From the NCBI GenBank assembly GCA_030262795.1, contig JAJSZO010000099.1, forward strand, positions 1 to 9,236: a stretch of 9,236 nt of DNA. The letters are read 5' to 3'. The DNA comes from Deltaproteobacteria bacterium. Its GTDB lineage: Bacteria > Desulfobacterota > Desulfobacteria > Desulfobacterales > ETH-SRB1. The notes below the pieces were generated by a model. The model saw nothing but the letters and a program-made list of their open reading frames with translations, had not been told where the DNA came from and did no database searches. The translations under genes and the position numbers were made by a program. Shown piece after piece: positions 6,613 to 9,236 of this stretch (position 1 is its first letter; the number at the start of each line of letters is the position of its first letter).

Positions 6613-8133
6613 TCAATAAGCCCTGGCAAATACCACACGATTTGTGCTTGGCCTTCCACAATATATACACTCTCTTTTCTCATTTTCCATATCAAAGGGA
6701 ATGCATCGTATTGTAACGCTAAGATCTTCTTTAATTCGGGATTCGCATTCATCGGACCCGCACCAGTGAGACAAAGCGAATCCACCGTGGATTTCGGGTT
6801 TCTCACGATTTTCAGGGGTAAAAAATTCTTTAAATCCGCCTGTATTATCAATTTTTATGGTATTTTCTTTTTTAAACAAAATAGCTCGTTCAAATAGATT
6901 TTTTTGTATTTCATTTAGAATGGTTGTTATTTCAGCGACAAATTGATTTCTTTCCAACGAAGTTTTATTATTGTGTTTTTGGTCCCTTCTGCCGACGAAC
7001 ACAGAATTTTCAGCAATATCTCTCGGGCCGATTTCAACCCTGAGCGGTATGCCTTTCTTAATCCAGTCCCATCCTCTTGCTCCTCCTATATCCCTGTCAT
7101 CAATTTCCACTTCAAGTCTGCGAAGACCATAAAACTTCTCTTTCAGCTCTTTGGCAAGGCTTTCGGTAAATTCCATGACCATAGGCCGGTCTTTAAGTTT
7201 TCTTATAACAGGTAGTAAAACTACATGTGAAGATGCTATTCTCGGAGGAAGTATCAAGCCATCATCATCACTATGGGTCATTATAAGTCCGCCAATAAGG
7301 CGTGTGGAAACGCCCCATGAAGTCGTCCATGCATATTCTTCTTTTTCTTCGGCTGATTGAAATTTTATATTTGATGCCTTTGCAAAATTCCGGCCTAAAA
7401 AATGTGATGTGCCGGCCTGAAGAGCTTTTCTATCCTGCATCATAGCTTCAATACACATGGTATCAACCGCTCCCGGAAATCTTTCCGAAGCGGTTTTTCT
7501 TCCTTTTATCACAGGAATGGCCAGGTACTCTTCGGCAAGCTTTTCATAGATATCAAGCATCATTTTAGTACGCACAATGGCTTCATCTCTCGTGGCATGT
7601 GCCGTATGTCCTTCCTGCCACAGGAATTCACTTGTTCTTAAAAATAAGCGAGTCCGCATTTCCCATCTGACAACGTTTGCCCACTGATTTATCAAAACAG
7701 GAAGATCCCGATAACTGCTTACCCACCTGGAAAATGAATCTCCTATAATTGTTTCAGAAGTTGGCCTGACTATCAAAGGTTCATTGAGTCGGCCTGCAGG
7801 GACAAGGCCGTCATCCGGACCTTTTTCAAGCCTGTGGTGTGTTACTACCGCACATTCCTTTGCAAAACCTTCAACATGTTCAGCCTCTTTTTCAAGAAAG
7901 CTCAACGGTATAAAAAGAGGAAAATATGCATTCTTAACCCCGGTTTCTTTAAACATATTATCCAGCACTTGCTTAATATTTTCCCAAATCGCATATCCCC
8001 AGGGCTTTATGACCATACAGCCTCTTGTCGGAGATCTTTCAGCCAGATCTGAATGCCTTATAACCTCCTGATACCATTCCGGATAATCTTCAGCCCTTGT
8101 TGGATTAATCGCATTTTTAACCTGTTTTTTCAT
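6613..8133 (-). CDS. proS: Prolyl-tRNA synthetase, archaeal/eukaryotic type
   Basis: Class II aminoacyl-tRNA synthetase charging tRNA-Pro; 506 residues. RPTSETII (123-130) carries the proline-binding TxE loop. Motif 2 is RWEMRTRLFLRTSEFLWQEG (156-175) followed by HTAH, and motif 3 is SDDDGLILPPRIA (288-300). An anticodon-binding domain follows from about 300. The C-terminal zinc domain has CGSDEC (Cys458, Cys463) and CIYC (Cys489, Cys492), and the protein ends in Tyr506 (FARAY), matching the conserved terminal tyrosine of the archaeal/eukaryotic-like group. The large editing insertion of the usual bacterial ProRS, which would sit between motifs 2 and 3, is absent. The start ATG overlaps the ispG stop as ATGA and is preceded by AAGGA at 6 nt, so translation is probably coupled. 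Rel follows after 2 nt. Confidence 0.96.
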   Translation of the reverse strand: MKKQVKNAINPTRAEDYPEWYQEVIRHSDLAERSPTRGCMVIKPWGYAIWENIKQVLDNMFKETGVKNAYFPLFIPLSFLEKEAEHVEGFAKECAVVTHHRLEKGPDDGLVPAGRLNEPLIVRPTSETIIGDSFSRWVSSYRDLPVLINQWANVVRWEMRTRLFLRTSEFLWQEGHTAHATRDEAIVRTKMMLDIYEKLAEEYLAIPVIKGRKTASERFPGAVDTMCIEAMMQDRKALQAGTSHFLGRNFAKASNIKFQSAEEKEEYAWTTSWGVSTRLIGGLIMTHSDDDGLILPPRIASSHVVLLPVIRKLKDRPMVMEFTESLAKELKEKFYGLRRLEVEIDDRDIGGARGWDWIKKGIPLRVEIGPRDIAENSVFVGRRDQKHNNKTSLERNQFVAEITTILNEIQKNLFERAILFKKENTIKIDNTGGFKEFFTPENREKPEIHGGFALSHWCGSDECESRIKEDLSVTIRCIPFDMENEKRECIYCGRPSTNRVVFARAY

Positions 8134-9197
8134 ATATATCCTTTCCGTATCTCTTCCAGCAGAACTTCAACAAGTTTCTCTTCCGGAATTTTTTTTATAA
8201 CTTTTCCTTTTTTAAACAATATCCCCTTACCATCACCACCTGCAATTCCGATATCAGCCTCTCTTGCCTCTCCCGGCCCATTTACAATGCAACCCATAAT
8301 TGCGATTTTGATATCTAAGGTACTTGTTAAAAGTGCTTTTTCCACATCTTCAACAATGTCAAAAAGATTGATTCTACAGCGTCCACAAGTGGGACAGGAA
8401 ATTATTTCCGGTCCGCGCCTTCGGATATTAAGGGCTTTCAGTATTTCAAAACCTGTACGCACTTCTTCTACCGGATCTCTCGTCAAAGAGACACGAATAG
8501 TATCCCCGATACCTTCTGCGAGCAGCATGCCTATGCCGAGAGAAGATTTTACGATTCCGGGAAAAAGCGCGCCGGCTTCCGTAACACCAACATGCAGAGG
8601 AAGATCGGTTTTTGAAGAAAGAAGTCTGTATGCTTCTACAGTGCGATGGACATCAGAGGCCTTTATCGAAACTTTTATCTGATGGAAATCTAATGCTCTC
8701 AGCAATTCTATATGCCTGACAGCGCTTTCCACCATTGCCTCTGCTCCGGCACCATTATATTTTTTCAATATGTCCTTTTCAAGTGAGCCTGAATTTACCC
8801 CTATTCGAATGGGAATATTAACTTCCTTTGCACATTCAACAACAGCTTTTACTTTTTTTACACTACCTATGTTCCCCGGATTTATCCTTAATCCGTCAGC
8901 ACCGGCTCTCGCTGCTGCTAAAGCCAGACGAAAGTCAAAGTGTATATCAGCTATAACGGGAATTGAAATTTTTTCCTTTATTGATGCTATTGCATGGGCT
9001 GCCTCTTTATCAGGCACAGCCACCCTTATGATTTCGCATCCGGCTTTTTCCAACCGTCTTATCTGGGAAACCGTTGACGCAATATCCTGAGTAAATGTGT
9101 TGGTCATTGACTGGACAGCAACAGGAGCCCCACCCCCTATCTTTACTTCTCCAACCTTTATTTGACGTGTTTTTTTTCTATCTATAGTAAAAGGCAT
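8130..9197 (-). CDS. ispG: (E)-4-hydroxy-3-methylbut-2-enyl-diphosphate synthase IspG
   Basis: Penultimate enzyme of the MEP isoprenoid pathway; a [4Fe-4S] protein converting MEcPP to HMBPP. The N-terminal TIM-barrel shows RKKTRQIKVG (7-16), GGGAPVAVQSMTNT (21-34), PVIADIHFDFRLALAA (80-95) and GLRINPGNIG (102-111). Cluster ligands appear as SCPTCGRC (Cys268, Cys271) and MGCIVNGPGEA (Cys303, Glu310), equivalent to Cys270, Cys273, Cys305 and Glu312 of E. coli. The length of 355 residues fits the short bacterial form. ATG 9197 is taken from family alignment; a TTG at 9212, 12 nt after AGGAGA (9230-9225), is an alternative that adds five residues. First gene of the visible cluster, overlapping proS by 4 nt; upstream genes lie outside the window. 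Confidence 0.96.
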   Translation of the reverse strand: MPFTIDRKKTRQIKVGEVKIGGGAPVAVQSMTNTFTQDIASTVSQIRRLEKAGCEIIRVAVPDKEAAHAIASIKEKISIPVIADIHFDFRLALAAARAGADGLRINPGNIGSVKKVKAVVECAKEVNIPIRIGVNSGSLEKDILKKYNGAGAEAMVESAVRHIELLRALDFHQIKVSIKASDVHRTVEAYRLLSSKTDLPLHVGVTEAGALFPGIVKSSLGIGMLLAEGIGDTIRVSLTRDPVEEVRTGFEILKALNIRRRGPEIISCPTCGRCRINLFDIVEDVEKALLTSTLDIKIAIMGCIVNGPGEAREADIGIAGGDGKGILFKKGKVIKKIPEEKLVEVLLEEIRKGYI

Positions 9198-9236
9198 GTT
9201 GATCAATCTCAATAAATTGGGACTTCTCCTGATCCC

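Noticed and set aside
8053..8682. A 209-codon plus-strand ORF opposite ispG
   Set aside because: It is the shadow of the conserved ispG coding sequence, with low-complexity Ser/Pro/Ile composition and no family resemblance.

Overview
The window is a bacterial chromosomal segment. A conserved housekeeping cluster (isoprenoid synthesis, prolyl-tRNA charging, stringent response) is followed, in the same transcriptional direction, by the decayed remains of a type III-B (Cmr) CRISPR effector operon. The order ispG-proS-rel, the archaeal/eukaryotic-type ProRS and the PF09820-like ATPase together suggest a Desulfobacterota (former Deltaproteobacteria) member. This is an inference from gene content, not proof.

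Layout, in minus-strand reading order. Positions 9197-8130 hold ispG, 8133-6613 proS and 6610-4466 a bifunctional rel/spoT gene. These three are intact and tightly packed: a 4-nt ATGA overlap, then a 2-nt gap. A possible promoter lies just past rel (4458-4431). Next comes a broken AAA-ATPase gene of the PF09820/PDDEXK_9 type (4284 to about 3516), frameshifted by a 10-bp tandem duplication and missing its nuclease half. Its sequence runs directly into the 5'-truncated cmr3 (3535-2657), followed by frameshifted cmr4 (2667-1680), intact cmr5 (1683-1249) and 3'-truncated cmr6 (1244-675). No cmr1, no cas10/cmr2 and no CRISPR repeats are present.

On the plus strand, positions 2-470 carry the C-terminal end of an IS transposase. 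It is interrupted by a 141-bp MITE-like element (231-371) with 25-bp perfect terminal inverted repeats. CTAG lies on both sides, and removing 145 nt restores the transposase reading frame exactly. The left half of the window is therefore layered mobile-element damage: an IS next to the truncated cmr6, and a second small element inside that IS.

Working interpretation: the housekeeping genes are functional. The Cmr effector cannot work as encoded here, because the Cas10 subunit and parts of Cmr3, Cmr4 and Cmr6 are missing or out of frame. No new system is evident. The most informative parts are the nested insertion, the ATPase-cmr3 junction and the cmr4 frameshift.
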